From Dyadobacter crusticola DSM 16708 (lineage in GTDB: Bacteria; Bacteroidota; Bacteroidia; Cytophagales; Spirosomataceae): a stretch of DNA of 64,000 nucleotides. Within the stretch, counting starts at the first letter, position 1. Each line of letters begins with the position of its first letter. The position numbers were made by a program, and so were the translations under genes. Below are positions 55,324-64,000 of this stretch, one piece after another. Below the pieces are notes generated by a model. The model saw only the letters and a program-made list of their open reading frames with translations, did not search any database and was not told where the DNA came from. The DNA lies in the NCBI RefSeq assembly GCF_000701505.1, contig NZ_JNJB01000001.1:496001-560000 (forward strand). Direction: 5' to 3'.

Positions 55324-56337
55324 TCAGGCTGTTCTTTTTCTTAACTCTTCCAAATGCTGATCGGTAAAGTCAAGATGCGTTACAAAGCGCACCAGGCTTT
55401 TTCCAAAAGCAACAGCAAGAATATCCTTTTCAGCCAGATCCTTTACATACTCAGACTCGGACATTCCATCTGCCAGTCTGATGATAACGATATTGGTATC
55501 AACCGGAAAAACCTCCTCTACTTCCGGTTTAGCTGCAAACATTGCCCCAATCTCACGGGCGCGCAGGTGATCTTCTTTCAGGCGTTGGACGTGGTGATCC
55601 AGTGCATAAATTCCCGCTGCCGCCAGAAAACCTGCCTGGCGCCAGCCGCCGCCCATTACTTTACGAAACCGCCTTGCTTTTCGGATTACCTCTTTGGTCC
55701 CGATCAGCAATGAACCCACCGGACAGCCCAACCCCTTGGAAAGACAGATACTGATGCTGTCAAAAAGTTCGCCATATTCGGCCGGCTGCTCACCCGTTTC
55801 CACCAATGCATTGAAAAGCCGCGCGCCGTCGAGGTGCAATGGAATTCCTTTTGCATCACAAACATCCCTGATCGCACGGATTTCCTCCATAGCATAGTAA
55901 CTCCCCCCGCCTTTGTTCATGGTATTTTCAAGCGAAACGAGGCGTGTTACCGTGGAATGTATGTCGTGCTCGTTGCTGATTGCATCTGCTACCTGGGTTG
56001 CTGTGAGCCTGCCCCTGTCGCCGTCCAGCAGCTTCACCGACGAAAGTGCATTGAGCATGATCCCGCCGCCTTCGTACAGGTAAATGTGGGAGTATTTGTC
56101 ACAAATGACGTCACTGCCAGGCTGTGTGTGCGCACGAATCGCTAGCTGGTTCGTCAATGTACCCGACGCGCAGAACAATGCTTCTTCCATTCCAAATAGC
56201 TGTGCGGCTTTTTCCTGCAATGTATTCACGGTCGGATCATCGCCCATTACATCGTCTCCCACTTCCGCCGCCCACATTGCCTGCTGCATTTCCGGAGTAG
56301 GTTTGGTGACCGTGTCACTGCGTAAATCAATTTTCAT
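55324..56337 (-). CDS. Low-specificity L-threonine aldolase
   Basis: 337 aa from ATG 56337, which gives the family start MKIDLRSDTVTKPTPEMQQAMWAAEVGDDVMGDDPTVN (first part conserved); the longer frame is rejected. GMEEALFCASGTLTNQLA, HLDGARLFNA (Asp binds the PLP ring) and SICLSKGLGCPVGSLL (Schiff-base Lys) are the PLP fold-type I motifs. Cleaves threonine or allo-threonine to glycine and acetaldehyde. Confidence 0.95.
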   Translation of the reverse strand: MKIDLRSDTVTKPTPEMQQAMWAAEVGDDVMGDDPTVNTLQEKAAQLFGMEEALFCASGTLTNQLAIRAHTQPGSDVICDKYSHIYLYEGGGIMLNALSSVKLLDGDRGRLTATQVADAISNEHDIHSTVTRLVSLENTMNKGGGSYYAMEEIRAIRDVCDAKGIPLHLDGARLFNALVETGEQPAEYGELFDSISICLSKGLGCPVGSLLIGTKEVIRKARRFRKVMGGGWRQAGFLAAAGIYALDHHVQRLKEDHLRAREIGAMFAAKPEVEEVFPVDTNIVIIRLADGMSESEYVKDLAEKDILAVAFGKSLVRFVTHLDFTDQHLEELRKRTA

Positions 56338-56463
56338 TTTTAATAATTTCGAAAGTATTGTCCTCAACGAACGTTGCGAATTCAAATATCAACGAATAAC
56401 GCAAGTAGTCATGATAAGTTGCGAATACTTTTAAACCGATATATTGCGTCTAAAATCTGAGAT

Positions 56464-56646
56464 ATGGAGTTTGAAGAATACCTTACCCTGAAAAAGATAG
56501 ATCCGGCAGCATTCCAAAAGGAGGATAATGCCCGCTTTGAGGAGTGGCGCAGCATATTTGCCACAATGCACCCCGAGAGTTTTACGGCGCACAAAAAATT
56601 TCTGATCAACGAAATCAGAAGAAGATATCACGTGAAAGAGGAATAG
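56464..56646 (+). CDS. Small conserved protein (60 aa)
   Basis: Highly charged, all-helical-looking protein: EEYLTLKKIDPAAFQKEDNARFEEWRSIF, then MHPESFTAHKKFLINEIRRRYHV. Similar small proteins occur in Cytophagales. A weak -7 motif TACTTTTA lies at 56426-56433. Its stop lies 4 bp from the 3' end of the convergent oxidase gene. Function unknown. Confidence 0.75.
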   Translation: MEFEEYLTLKKIDPAAFQKEDNARFEEWRSIFATMHPESFTAHKKFLINEIRRRYHVKEE

Positions 56647-56650
56647 CAGA

Positions 56651-57799
56651 CTAGCCTTTCATATCCTCCATTACTTTCATTAAAATACCAACCGTTTTCT
56701 CGGTTTGCTCCTTGCTTGGCGTAGTGTCCCAGTTACCTACAATCCCATTGCTTCCAATGTAAATTCCGTCTTTGCGGGAAATGAAATTAGCTCCCTGGGT
56801 GTAAAGTTTGTAATTGACATCACTCTGCGGGATCAGGCAGGAAAGCTGGCCAGAAACCGGCGTAAGTTCTTCATCATTGAAAACAGGCTTGGCACCCAGC
56901 CCCATGCAGTTCACCACCACCTTTTCCGGCAATGCGTCAATATCTTCTAACCGTCTAATCTCCTGAATTTTCACTTCACCCCCAAACATGGTAAAATCCT
57001 GTAACTGGTGGCGCAGGTAAGTAGGGATATTGAACATGATGTTGGAGCGGCGCGTCACATAATCTGCTTTGAAAGGGTGCTCTTTGGCACTTAGCCGCAC
57101 ACGTTCCGGCAGCAAGCCTTCTATTTCGAAATCTTCACCGCCGGCTCCCGGCGTATACACAGGTGCCTGGTTGAAAACACCGTATTCCTCTGCCCAGCAG
57201 GCGATGTCGTTCATTCCGAGTAGGAACTGGAATCTCCGATGCGAAAACCGCGTTGCCTCTTCCCAGATCGCGTGGAATTCGGGCCTGGCTACCTTCTTGT
57301 CGCAAACCCGCGAAGCCGGAGACCAGGTACCTGTTGCCAGGTTGCTTGTGATATTGGGTGGAACATCTTTCGTGTAAATCGTCACTTCGCAGCCGCTTTC
57401 CTGCAAAAGCCGTGAAGTAGCAATGCCGACGGTACCGCAACCCAGGACGGCGACTTTCTTCTCCCCGGTTTTGAGCACATGGTTACGGGCAATATTGCCG
57501 GTACCCCACGAAAGCGACCAGCCGCTGCCTCCATGTCCGTAGTTATGCACAAGTGTTTTATTCCCAAGCTGCTCCACGTCAAGCCGGGGTCCCGATGCAC
57601 GGAAGGGGCGAAGACCCACGGTTTCTTTCACAATTCGGTCCATTGAAAGCCTTAATTTAGGGATCTGATGGTAGCCACGGCTGATGTGAAAATGCTTGTC
57701 AGGATAATACTGCTGCGTTTTGGGAGCGCATGAAGCAGCAATGGTACCTAATGCAAAACTGGCTGGTATCGCTTTTTCAAAGAAATTTCGACGGTTCAT
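56651..57799 (-). CDS. D-amino-acid-oxidase-like FAD enzyme with permuted motif order, Tat-exported lipoprotein candidate
   Basis: 382 aa. N-terminus NRRNFFEKAIPASFALGTIAASC is a twin-arginine-type signal ending in a lipobox-like AASC (Cys24). Unusually, the DAAO C-terminal motif lies first: VGLRPFRASGPRLDVEQL (residues 61-78) and HNYGHGGSGWSLSWG (85-99), and only then the FAD Rossmann motif VAVLGCGTVGIATS (116-129; GxGxxG at 120-125) and TSNLATGTWSP (151-161). The DAAO regions preceding the normal C-terminal motif (VNCMGLGA, SGQLSC, GIYIGSNGIVGNWD) close the protein. This is the order of a circular permutation. Likely oxidises an amine or amino acid in the periplasm. Confidence 0.85.
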   Translation of the reverse strand: MNRRNFFEKAIPASFALGTIAASCAPKTQQYYPDKHFHISRGYHQIPKLRLSMDRIVKETVGLRPFRASGPRLDVEQLGNKTLVHNYGHGGSGWSLSWGTGNIARNHVLKTGEKKVAVLGCGTVGIATSRLLQESGCEVTIYTKDVPPNITSNLATGTWSPASRVCDKKVARPEFHAIWEEATRFSHRRFQFLLGMNDIACWAEEYGVFNQAPVYTPGAGGEDFEIEGLLPERVRLSAKEHPFKADYVTRRSNIMFNIPTYLRHQLQDFTMFGGEVKIQEIRRLEDIDALPEKVVVNCMGLGAKPVFNDEELTPVSGQLSCLIPQSDVNYKLYTQGANFISRKDGIYIGSNGIVGNWDTTPSKEQTEKTVGILMKVMEDMKG

Positions 57800-57957
57800 C
57801 GGGTTGGAGTAAACAGGAATGATTGGGTGAAAATTAAAGACTAATGGCGATATTTACAAACAATGTATTGCCGGGCAACAGTAAGCCAGAATATTATTTC
57901 AGAATATCTCCTTTTATCCAAGTATTCCGTTAATTTATACCAAACAAACTTACCTTT

Positions 57958-60276
57958 TCACTTTCTTTCCGTGAGTGAAAAAGGAGCACTATCCGCGGCT
58001 GCTCCCCATTGGGTATTAGGCTTTTCGCCCATTTTTAGAACAAGTGTACCGCCTTTTACAATTTCATCGTGGGTGATGTAAGTACGATTAAAAGGTTTTC
58101 CATTGAAAGTCGCAGACTGGATGTAAGGGGCAGTATCTGATATGCCTTTTGCAATGACACTAAATTTCTTGCCCTTCGAAACGTCAATGGTTGTTTCCTC
58201 AAAAATCGGACTTCCAAGCACATACTGATTGATGCCGGGCGTAACGGGATAAAAGCCCATCATACTGAAAGCCAGCCACGCTGACATTTGTCCTCCATCT
58301 TCATTACCGCTTAGCCCGCCGATACTGGTATCATATTCATCTCGTATGATTTTGCGCGTCCTCTGCTGCGTTTTCCAGGGCTGTCCGGCAAATGCATATA
58401 AGTAAGCGATCTGGTGATTGGGCTCGTTGCCATGCCAGTAATGTCCCTGGTCAAAAAGCGTATCCAGCTTTCTGATGAGAGCTTCCCGACCTCCTATTAT
58501 TTTCTGTAAACCTGCAATATCCTGCGGGACAAACCAGGTATACTGTGCAGGTGAACCTTCGGTGATAAAGCTGGCGCGTTTGGCAAAAGGATCGAAATCG
58601 CCTATCCATTGCCCGTCCGCGTAACGACCGCGCGCATAACCTGTGGACGGATCGATCACGTTTTTGTAATTAAATGCCCTTTTGCGAAGCATTTCGGCAT
58701 CCTTTGTTTTTCCAAGCGCATTAGCCAGCTCAGAAAGGCAGAAATCATCGTAAGCATATTCCAGCGTCCGGGAAACCTGCTCGCGCTGGTGATACGCAAG
58801 CGGAACACTGTCTTCGAGCGGAACGTAATTGTATTTTAAATAGGATTCAAGCGCCCGGCGGCCTTTCCCCGATGCATAACTTTCAGGATCAGTATTAATT
58901 TCAAATGCGTTTTTACGTAATGCATTGTAAGCTGTATTTACGTCGAAATTACGGACGTTCTTACTATATGCATCAGCAATAACAGACAGCGCGTGGTCGC
59001 CCACCATTGCGGCGGTATAGTGGTTCCAGCACGGAAAAATAGGCATCCAGTTACCTTGTTCTGCTTTTTTCACAAGTGACTGCATCATATCCCCGGCCTT
59101 CGCAGGTTCGAGCAGAATACCAAGCGGCATAGCGCCCCGGAAACTGTCCCACAAGCTGAAATCACAGTAATAGTCAAACCCTTCCGCTTTTTGAACCGGA
59201 GTACCTCCCGCAAAAGAGGGATAACTTCCATCCACGTCAGAGAAGAGCCGCGGCAGCAGCTTGGTCCTGTATAGTGCGCTGTAAAAAAGTGTTTTGTCGT
59301 TTTCACTTCCTTTTACCTGAACCTTGCCAAGCGCTTCATTCCAGGCTTTTTCAGCCGATTTTCTTACAGTTTCAAAATCCGTGTTGCCGATTTCCTTTTC
59401 CAGGTTCTGCCTGGCACCTTCCACGCTGGTGAACGAAGTACCGATCTTCACAGTTACAGTCTGCACGCCATCTCCAAACCCTACGTAGGCGCCTAGCTTC
59501 TCTCCTTTACCCTGACCTTCGAGGGTCTTGCCTATCGGAGTGATCGTATCGGCCAGCCATACGCCCGACTGAAAAATCTTTCTATCAAATTTCATTACAA
59601 AATACCCGCTAAACCCTGCCGGCTCCCCCGCTCCCTGGTAGATCCGGTGAACCGGATTATAGCCTACCACCTCTCCTTTTTCCGGATTTACTTCCACAAA
59701 CCCCTGGCCCTCGTCACTGTTTGGTTCAATGACAATGAAAGTTTCGCCTCCGCTCTCAAAGCTGAACCGCATGATCGCGGCGCGGGCTGATGCAGTTACC
59801 TCAGCATGTATTTTTTCGTCTTCCAGGTAAATCCCGTAATAATCCGGCGAGGTTTGTTCCTTTTCATGTAAAAAAGTACTGGCGCGCAATTCGGGTTTAG
59901 TGACCAGCTCCCCAGCCATTGGCATAATTGTAACCGTACCATAATCCTGAACGCAGGAGCCATTCAGCCAGTGAGTTCCCCGGAATCCCTGAAATTTATT
60001 GTCGGTATAATAGTAGGGAGCAATGCATTTTGTTTCTGTCGACCGCGTCTGGGCAGTCCATTGCGTCATGCCATTTGGCACACCGGCCGACGGGATTGTC
60101 TGTCCCTTCAACTCACTACCTGCTTCACTGTGCGCCCGTGCGCTTTCGGTGGTGGAGGGAGCAGTGCCGATCCTGGTATTTACGTATTGAACCGGTGTCT
60201 TTTGCGCGGATACTTGCGCGTAAAAACAAAGAGATGCCGGAAAGAGATAAAGAAATGGTAGCTTTTTAAAATGCAT
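57958..60276 (-). CDS. GH92 alpha-mannosidase-like glycoside hydrolase
   Basis: 772 aa from ATG 60276 (the frame goes to a TTG at 60300). Signal peptide near residues 1-26. GH92 features: QYVNTRIGTA, GVPNGMTQWTAQTRSTE, FQGFRGTHWLNGSCVQDYG and the C-terminal GLSGNEDGGQMSAWLAFSMMGFYPVTPG with catalytic Glu/Asp region. Ca2+-dependent exo-alpha-mannosidases of this family act on N-glycans and fungal mannans. Secreted to the periplasm or surface. Confidence 0.93.
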   Translation of the reverse strand: MHFKKLPFLYLFPASLCFYAQVSAQKTPVQYVNTRIGTAPSTTESARAHSEAGSELKGQTIPSAGVPNGMTQWTAQTRSTETKCIAPYYYTDNKFQGFRGTHWLNGSCVQDYGTVTIMPMAGELVTKPELRASTFLHEKEQTSPDYYGIYLEDEKIHAEVTASARAAIMRFSFESGGETFIVIEPNSDEGQGFVEVNPEKGEVVGYNPVHRIYQGAGEPAGFSGYFVMKFDRKIFQSGVWLADTITPIGKTLEGQGKGEKLGAYVGFGDGVQTVTVKIGTSFTSVEGARQNLEKEIGNTDFETVRKSAEKAWNEALGKVQVKGSENDKTLFYSALYRTKLLPRLFSDVDGSYPSFAGGTPVQKAEGFDYYCDFSLWDSFRGAMPLGILLEPAKAGDMMQSLVKKAEQGNWMPIFPCWNHYTAAMVGDHALSVIADAYSKNVRNFDVNTAYNALRKNAFEINTDPESYASGKGRRALESYLKYNYVPLEDSVPLAYHQREQVSRTLEYAYDDFCLSELANALGKTKDAEMLRKRAFNYKNVIDPSTGYARGRYADGQWIGDFDPFAKRASFITEGSPAQYTWFVPQDIAGLQKIIGGREALIRKLDTLFDQGHYWHGNEPNHQIAYLYAFAGQPWKTQQRTRKIIRDEYDTSIGGLSGNEDGGQMSAWLAFSMMGFYPVTPGINQYVLGSPIFEETTIDVSKGKKFSVIAKGISDTAPYIQSATFNGKPFNRTYITHDEIVKGGTLVLKMGEKPNTQWGAAADSAPFSLTERK

Positions 60277-60392
60277 GTTAAGGCGCTTATTGGCTGTCAA
60301 AGTCGGAAGATCGAGAAAATAATGTTATGTTAGATCAACACAATACACTCGGACCTTCCCGTGAAGGACGATCAAAAATCGGTTCATCCCTT

Positions 60393-61241
60393 ATGAATAT
60401 CCATATCATCGATACAGGCTTTTTCAAACTTGACGGCGGGGCAATGTTTGGCGTCGTACCCAAATCACTCTGGAACAAACAGAATCCGGCGGATGAGAAA
60501 AATCTCTGCTCCTGGGCAATGCGCTGTTTGCTAATTGAAGACGGTGAAAAGCTGATCCTGGTTGATACCGGAATGGGCGACAAGCAAGACGCGCGTTTCT
60601 TCGGACATTATGATCTGCACGGCGATGCTACCCTGCTTGGTTCTATCCGGAGCAAAGGTTTTGAGCCAGCAGATATTACCGACGTGGTTCTGACGCATTT
60701 GCATTTTGATCACGTTGGTGGAGCTGTGCGTTTCAGTAAAGACTACACGAAACTCACGCCTACCTTTCCAAATGCAACCTATTGGTCCAATGAGGCACAT
60801 TGGAACTGGGCTACCAACCCGAACCCGCGCGAGAAAGCCTCATTTCTTAAAGAAAACATACTCCCGTTGCAGGAAGCGGGGCAGCTTCGGTTTATCGAAC
60901 ACCAGGTATCCCCATTTTCGTCCATTAACTTTCTTTTTGTCGACGGCCACACCGAGCAGATGATGTTGCCCGTTATTTCGTATAAAGGCAAAAAACTGGT
61001 TTACGCAGCCGACCTGCTTCCTTCCTCCTTCCACGTGCCCATTCCGTGGATTATGAGCTATGATATGCGACCGCTGCAAACAATGGACGAAAAGCAGCTG
61101 GTACTTCAAAATGCAGCCGATGAGGAGCACGTGCTGATTTTCGAGCACGATCCGGTTTACGAAGCGGGCATTGTGGTACATACCGAAAAAAGGATCAGAA
61201 TAGGTACGCGCGGACCTTTGAGCGACTTTATCGGCAATTAA
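60393..61241 (+). CDS. MBL-fold metallo-hydrolase
   Basis: 282 aa from ATG 60393 (a 22-residue extension to 60327 has no support). HLHFDHVGG at 102-110 holds three zinc ligands; LVDTGMGD precedes it, and VYAADLLPSSFHVPIPW and HDPVYEAG supply others. Quorum-quenching lactonase-like and RNase Z-related members share this look. The patatin gene begins 1 bp after its stop, so they are translationally linked. Confidence 0.9.
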   Translation: MNIHIIDTGFFKLDGGAMFGVVPKSLWNKQNPADEKNLCSWAMRCLLIEDGEKLILVDTGMGDKQDARFFGHYDLHGDATLLGSIRSKGFEPADITDVVLTHLHFDHVGGAVRFSKDYTKLTPTFPNATYWSNEAHWNWATNPNPREKASFLKENILPLQEAGQLRFIEHQVSPFSSINFLFVDGHTEQMMLPVISYKGKKLVYAADLLPSSFHVPIPWIMSYDMRPLQTMDEKQLVLQNAADEEHVLIFEHDPVYEAGIVVHTEKRIRIGTRGPLSDFIGN

Positions 61242-61242
61242 C

Positions 61243-62016
61243 ATGAAGATTGGTTTGGTATTATCTGGCGGCGGCGCCCGTGGAATTGCGCATTTAGGTG
61301 TGATCCAGGCTTTACAAGAGCAAGGTATAAAGCCCGATATCATCAGTGCGACCAGCTCCGGCGCGTTTGTCGGCGCCATGATCGCCTATGGTTTCCCGCC
61401 CGCTGATATTCTCGATAAAATCGTCCAAACCAGCTTTTATCCCTATCTGCGGCCAGGTTTCGGCGCAAGTGGATTGTTGCAAATGAAACGTATCGAAACG
61501 GTGATTTGTCAGTACATTCCCGAAAACTCATTTGAATCACTTCAAATACCACTTGTAATTAATGCCACGGACATTGTCTCGGGGGAAGCAGTATTATTTC
61601 GGAATGGTGAACTTGCATTGCCGCTGCTCGCGTCCTGCTGCATTCCCGGCCTTTTCAGTCCGATCAGGGTAAACGGCCACGATCTTGTTGATGGCGGCGT
61701 ACTCAATAACTTACCAGTCGAGCAGATTGAAGGCGAAGTTGACGCGATCATCGGCAGTCACTGCAATCCATTCAGTTTGAACAAACCCCTAAAAACAACC
61801 ACCGAGATCGTTTACCGCAGCCTGATCCTGGCCATGCACACGAAAAACCGCGAGCGTTTCAAAAAGTGCAACCTGCTCATTGAGCCGCCTGCATTGAACC
61901 GCTTCGGGATTTTTGATTTCAGGAAAGCAAAGGAATTATTTGACGCAGGATATTCATATACAGCCGGGCTACTGCAAAGTGTTGATATCAGCAGGCTTAA
62001 AAACACATTAACCTAG
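61243..62016 (+). CDS. Patatin-like phospholipase (RssA-like)
   Basis: 257 aa. Oxyanion motif SGGGARGIAHLGVI (8-21), nucleophile region ISATSSGAFVGAMI (the elbow reads A-T-S-S-G where GxSxG is usual) and the catalytic Asp in DLVDGGVLNNLPV. No signal peptide. RssA-type proteins are serine lipases of unknown substrate. Encoded with the MBL hydrolase. Confidence 0.92.
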   Translation: MKIGLVLSGGGARGIAHLGVIQALQEQGIKPDIISATSSGAFVGAMIAYGFPPADILDKIVQTSFYPYLRPGFGASGLLQMKRIETVICQYIPENSFESLQIPLVINATDIVSGEAVLFRNGELALPLLASCCIPGLFSPIRVNGHDLVDGGVLNNLPVEQIEGEVDAIIGSHCNPFSLNKPLKTTTEIVYRSLILAMHTKNRERFKKCNLLIEPPALNRFGIFDFRKAKELFDAGYSYTAGLLQSVDISRLKNTLT

Positions 62017-62024
62017 TTAATTGG

Positions 62025-63338
62025 CTACTGTTTTCCTTGCAAAGTTTTAACGACCCACTCTCCTACCTGCTGCCCCTGCTTTTGACCATTCGTGATTGCG
62101 TCCATAAAATGGATACCGCCATAAAATCTTGACATACCGGATTCAAGGGCAGCGGCCTTGAATGAAGGAAATTTTCGTGCTTTCAAGTTGAATCGCTCTT
62201 CAACCGAATCTGTATAGGCAAAATTTTCGCCGAAGTAATGCGTCAGTATCACGGCTGAGCAGGTCGAGATAACCGAGTGACCGCTCAGGTATTCTGGGAA
62301 TGGCGGGGTTTGCAGGAAAGGTTTCCAGGTTGGGTCAATGTATTTCCGGATTGCAGTTTCAGGACGAATGCGGTTACTTCTGTATTTCTCATCCCAGCAA
62401 GCCATAAAACCGTCCATTAACCCAATCGCCACACTTGTATTAACGAGCAGAGTCTTACCGAAATCTGCTTTCGCCTGCTTGCAAGCAATATCGGTTATGC
62501 CCATCCAATGCGCGCCCGGGGATATTTTTTTCATTCCTACCAGCAGGTGGCCTGTGTTTTCCAATGCGAATGGATTACAATCCCAAAATGCTGCGGTCAC
62601 TTCATGCTCCCGCTCCCGGGTATCGTCATAATTCATTTTCATAAGCCTGAAAAACTCGGAATCCTTTTTTTCGGAAAATGCAACAGGCGGCGGCGGGATA
62701 AACTGTGAGGAAGAATCCAGCGTAAATGGCCTGACCGTACTAAAAAAAGGCTCTACCGGCGGGAAATAACCCGGCGGCGTCGGGTACCAGGTACCTGGCG
62801 TATTTCGCGGCTCGTACCTTGGGAAGTTGCTGATCAGGTTGTATTTGTCCGCTTTTGCGTATTTGAGGATCTGCTTGCTGATCGCAATTCCATATTCTCG
62901 TGAGCCTTCGAGCACTTCATCGTCCCACCCGAGTGTCCTGCACGAATCGAGCAGCCTATCCTGATATTTCTGCAGAAGTGCGCCCGAGGGCTGCATTTTC
63001 TTCGCAGTTTCCAGCATCGCCATTACCGCAGCAAGCTGGTGAGAGTATGTTTCAATGGGAGGTTTCGCTATTTCAGGAAAATCGTTCAAAACGCCGTGCA
63101 TACTTTTGTACGCGCTGTCATGCTGCGCCAGTGTTTCGTACCCTGCAAGACAAGCATATGAAAAGAAGCGCGCACTCAATGGCGGATTAGTTACATCATG
63201 CACCATGACGTCGGTCATTTGCAAAGTAACCTGCCCGATCGTTTCGGGACTGATGTTATACTCTTTTTGCTTTTTTGTGCAACCCGCCAAAAGTCCAAGT
63301 GCAAAAAGCAGCGCAAAGATTTTACTGAACTTTACCAA
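62025..63338 (-). CDS. Vanadium-dependent haloperoxidase / PAP2-type phosphatase lipoprotein
   Basis: 437 aa; begins with TTG at 63338, inside the end of the upstream gene (17-bp overlap). Lipobox LLAGC (Cys20). The vanadate-site signature is KYRSNRIRP, then LSGHSVISTCSA and SRFYGGIHF (KxxxxxxRP, xSGH, SRxxxxxH). The oxyanion ligands are conserved, so peroxidase or phosphatase activity is plausible. FG-GAP and haloperoxidase genes are often adjacent in this phylum, as here. Confidence 0.88.
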   Translation of the reverse strand: MVKFSKIFALLFALGLLAGCTKKQKEYNISPETIGQVTLQMTDVMVHDVTNPPLSARFFSYACLAGYETLAQHDSAYKSMHGVLNDFPEIAKPPIETYSHQLAAVMAMLETAKKMQPSGALLQKYQDRLLDSCRTLGWDDEVLEGSREYGIAISKQILKYAKADKYNLISNFPRYEPRNTPGTWYPTPPGYFPPVEPFFSTVRPFTLDSSSQFIPPPPVAFSEKKDSEFFRLMKMNYDDTREREHEVTAAFWDCNPFALENTGHLLVGMKKISPGAHWMGITDIACKQAKADFGKTLLVNTSVAIGLMDGFMACWDEKYRSNRIRPETAIRKYIDPTWKPFLQTPPFPEYLSGHSVISTCSAVILTHYFGENFAYTDSVEERFNLKARKFPSFKAAALESGMSRFYGGIHFMDAITNGQKQGQQVGEWVVKTLQGKQ

Positions 63339-64000
63339 TCTGATAAGCTTTTATTTCCTTCTGATTTATTCCAAACAACAATTTATTACCAAGAGGGAGT
63401 ACGCTGCGCACATCTCCTTTCAGGCTGAAACCCGATTCAGTCTGCCGCACGTAGGCGAACTTCCCTTTCCCGTCGCCTTTCAACAGGACCCCGTAATTCG
63501 CATCATATTTACCAAATCTCAACCGCGCCTTGCTCACATTCCCGCAAAGCAGTAAGTCTTTTTGTCCATCGCCATCGTAATCCAGACTGGTAATCGTATA
63601 AACCGGCGAACTTTGCACTTCCAGCGGGAGTGGTTTTTCAACGAACTTACCTGCCGCATTGCCTTCGAAATAAGCCGTTTTCAGATAATTCGATTCCAGT
63701 TCCTGCGCGCCTTCGAGTTCTTCTGCTGTGAAAATTTCTTTAACAGAAGCATCGGCGTAGCTTTTGTAATCCTGAAAACGGGTACGCATAATGCTCATTT
63801 GATCAAGCAATTCGTCACGTGTCACATAGGGATAACTCTTGCCTTGAATATAAAAACTCATGATCGGATCGATAGATCCGTTATCATCAAAATCCTTGTA
63901 GATCATCTGGACAGGTTCCGAATCGCTGGCTTTGCATTGCGTATTCAGCCCCATATTGCCTATTACCAGGTCCTGCTTTCCATCTCCATTGAAATCTTCT
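63322..64000 (-). CDS. FG-GAP/VCBS-repeat secreted protein (partial; 5' end outside the window)
   Basis: The frame is open to the right edge (EDFNGDGKQDLVIGNMGLN lies at 63945-64000), so only the last 226 residues or so are seen. DFNGDGKQDLVIGN and DFDDNGSIDPIM, then SLDYDGDGQKDLLLCGN are calcium-binding FG-GAP/VCBS repeat units. Such proteins are surface or secreted and often accompany haloperoxidases and SusCD systems. The end overlaps the start of the haloperoxidase gene. Confidence 0.9.
   Translation of the reverse strand, partial: EDFNGDGKQDLVIGNMGLNTQCKASDSEPVQMIYKDFDDNGSIDPIMSFYIQGKSYPYVTRDELLDQMSIMRTRFQDYKSYADASVKEIFTAEELEGAQELESNYLKTAYFEGNAAGKFVEKPLPLEVQSSPVYTITSLDYDGDGQKDLLLCGNVSKARLRFGKYDANYGVLLKGDGKGKFAYVRQTESGFSLKGDVRSVLPLGNKLLFGINQKEIKAYQIGKVQ

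Noticed and set aside
60327..60392. Longer MBL hydrolase from ATG 60327
   Set aside because: The extra 22 residues are not family-like; MNIHIIDTGFF at 60393 is the typical start.

Overview
The window looks like chromosomal DNA of a Bacteroidota bacterium of the order Cytophagales, most like Dyadobacter or a close relative. This genus-level guess is inference from protein style; no rRNA gene is present. The support is: two SusC/SusD systems; a type IX secretion plug protein; DUF4249, DUF4302, DUF5723, DUF3276 and DUF6934 family proteins; many Bacteroidota-type lipoproteins; and promoters resembling the Bacteroidota consensus TTG-N20-TAnnTTTG. I saw no tRNA, rRNA, CRISPR array, prophage or replication origin.

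Layout. 0-9 kb: the end of one SusCD pair (+), convergent with a four-gene SusC/SusD/zinc-metallohydrolase/DUF4302 import operon (-). 9-31 kb: mostly housekeeping genes (siroheme synthesis, ABC-F, T9SS plug, ychF, DUF3276, RlpA, DUF58, radA, a stand-alone LytTR regulator, pheS, a permuted ATP-grasp with an esterase, msrB, PBP1A, an ABC exporter). 31-38 kb: an AraC regulator followed by a catabolic operon (GH88-like hydrolase, isomerase, Gfo/Idh oxidoreductase, SDR, MFS). 38-47 kb: an accessory region with three small toxin/regulator modules (DUF6364/PIN, HigB/HigA-like, XRE/SymE), each with its own palindromic operator, an IS256-family element, two genes broken by single-base frameshifts (class D beta-lactamase and SDR), and a DUF6934-like gene paired with a 58-aa protein. 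47-64 kb: AraC, SMP-30, a TonB receptor/DUF4249 pair, DUF421, DUF1398, threonine aldolase, a DAAO-like oxidase with permuted motif order, GH92, an MBL hydrolase, a patatin, a vanadium-type haloperoxidase, and an FG-GAP protein cut by the window edge.

Themes. Much of the gene content serves uptake and breakdown of complex glycans or peptides (SusCD, GH88, GH18, GH92, Gfo/Idh, SMP-30). The most unusual items are the 56.65-57.8 kb oxidase, whose D-amino-acid-oxidase C-terminal motif lies before its FAD-binding GxGxxG; the divergent XRE/SymE module with a 20-bp inverted repeat; the DUF6934-like protein with a CxxxCxxxCxxxC insertion; and three families of dispersed palindromic intergenic repeats. 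Several starts were reassigned to internal ATG or GTG codons where the longest reading frame began with an upstream TTG or carried an implausible leader before the signal peptide.
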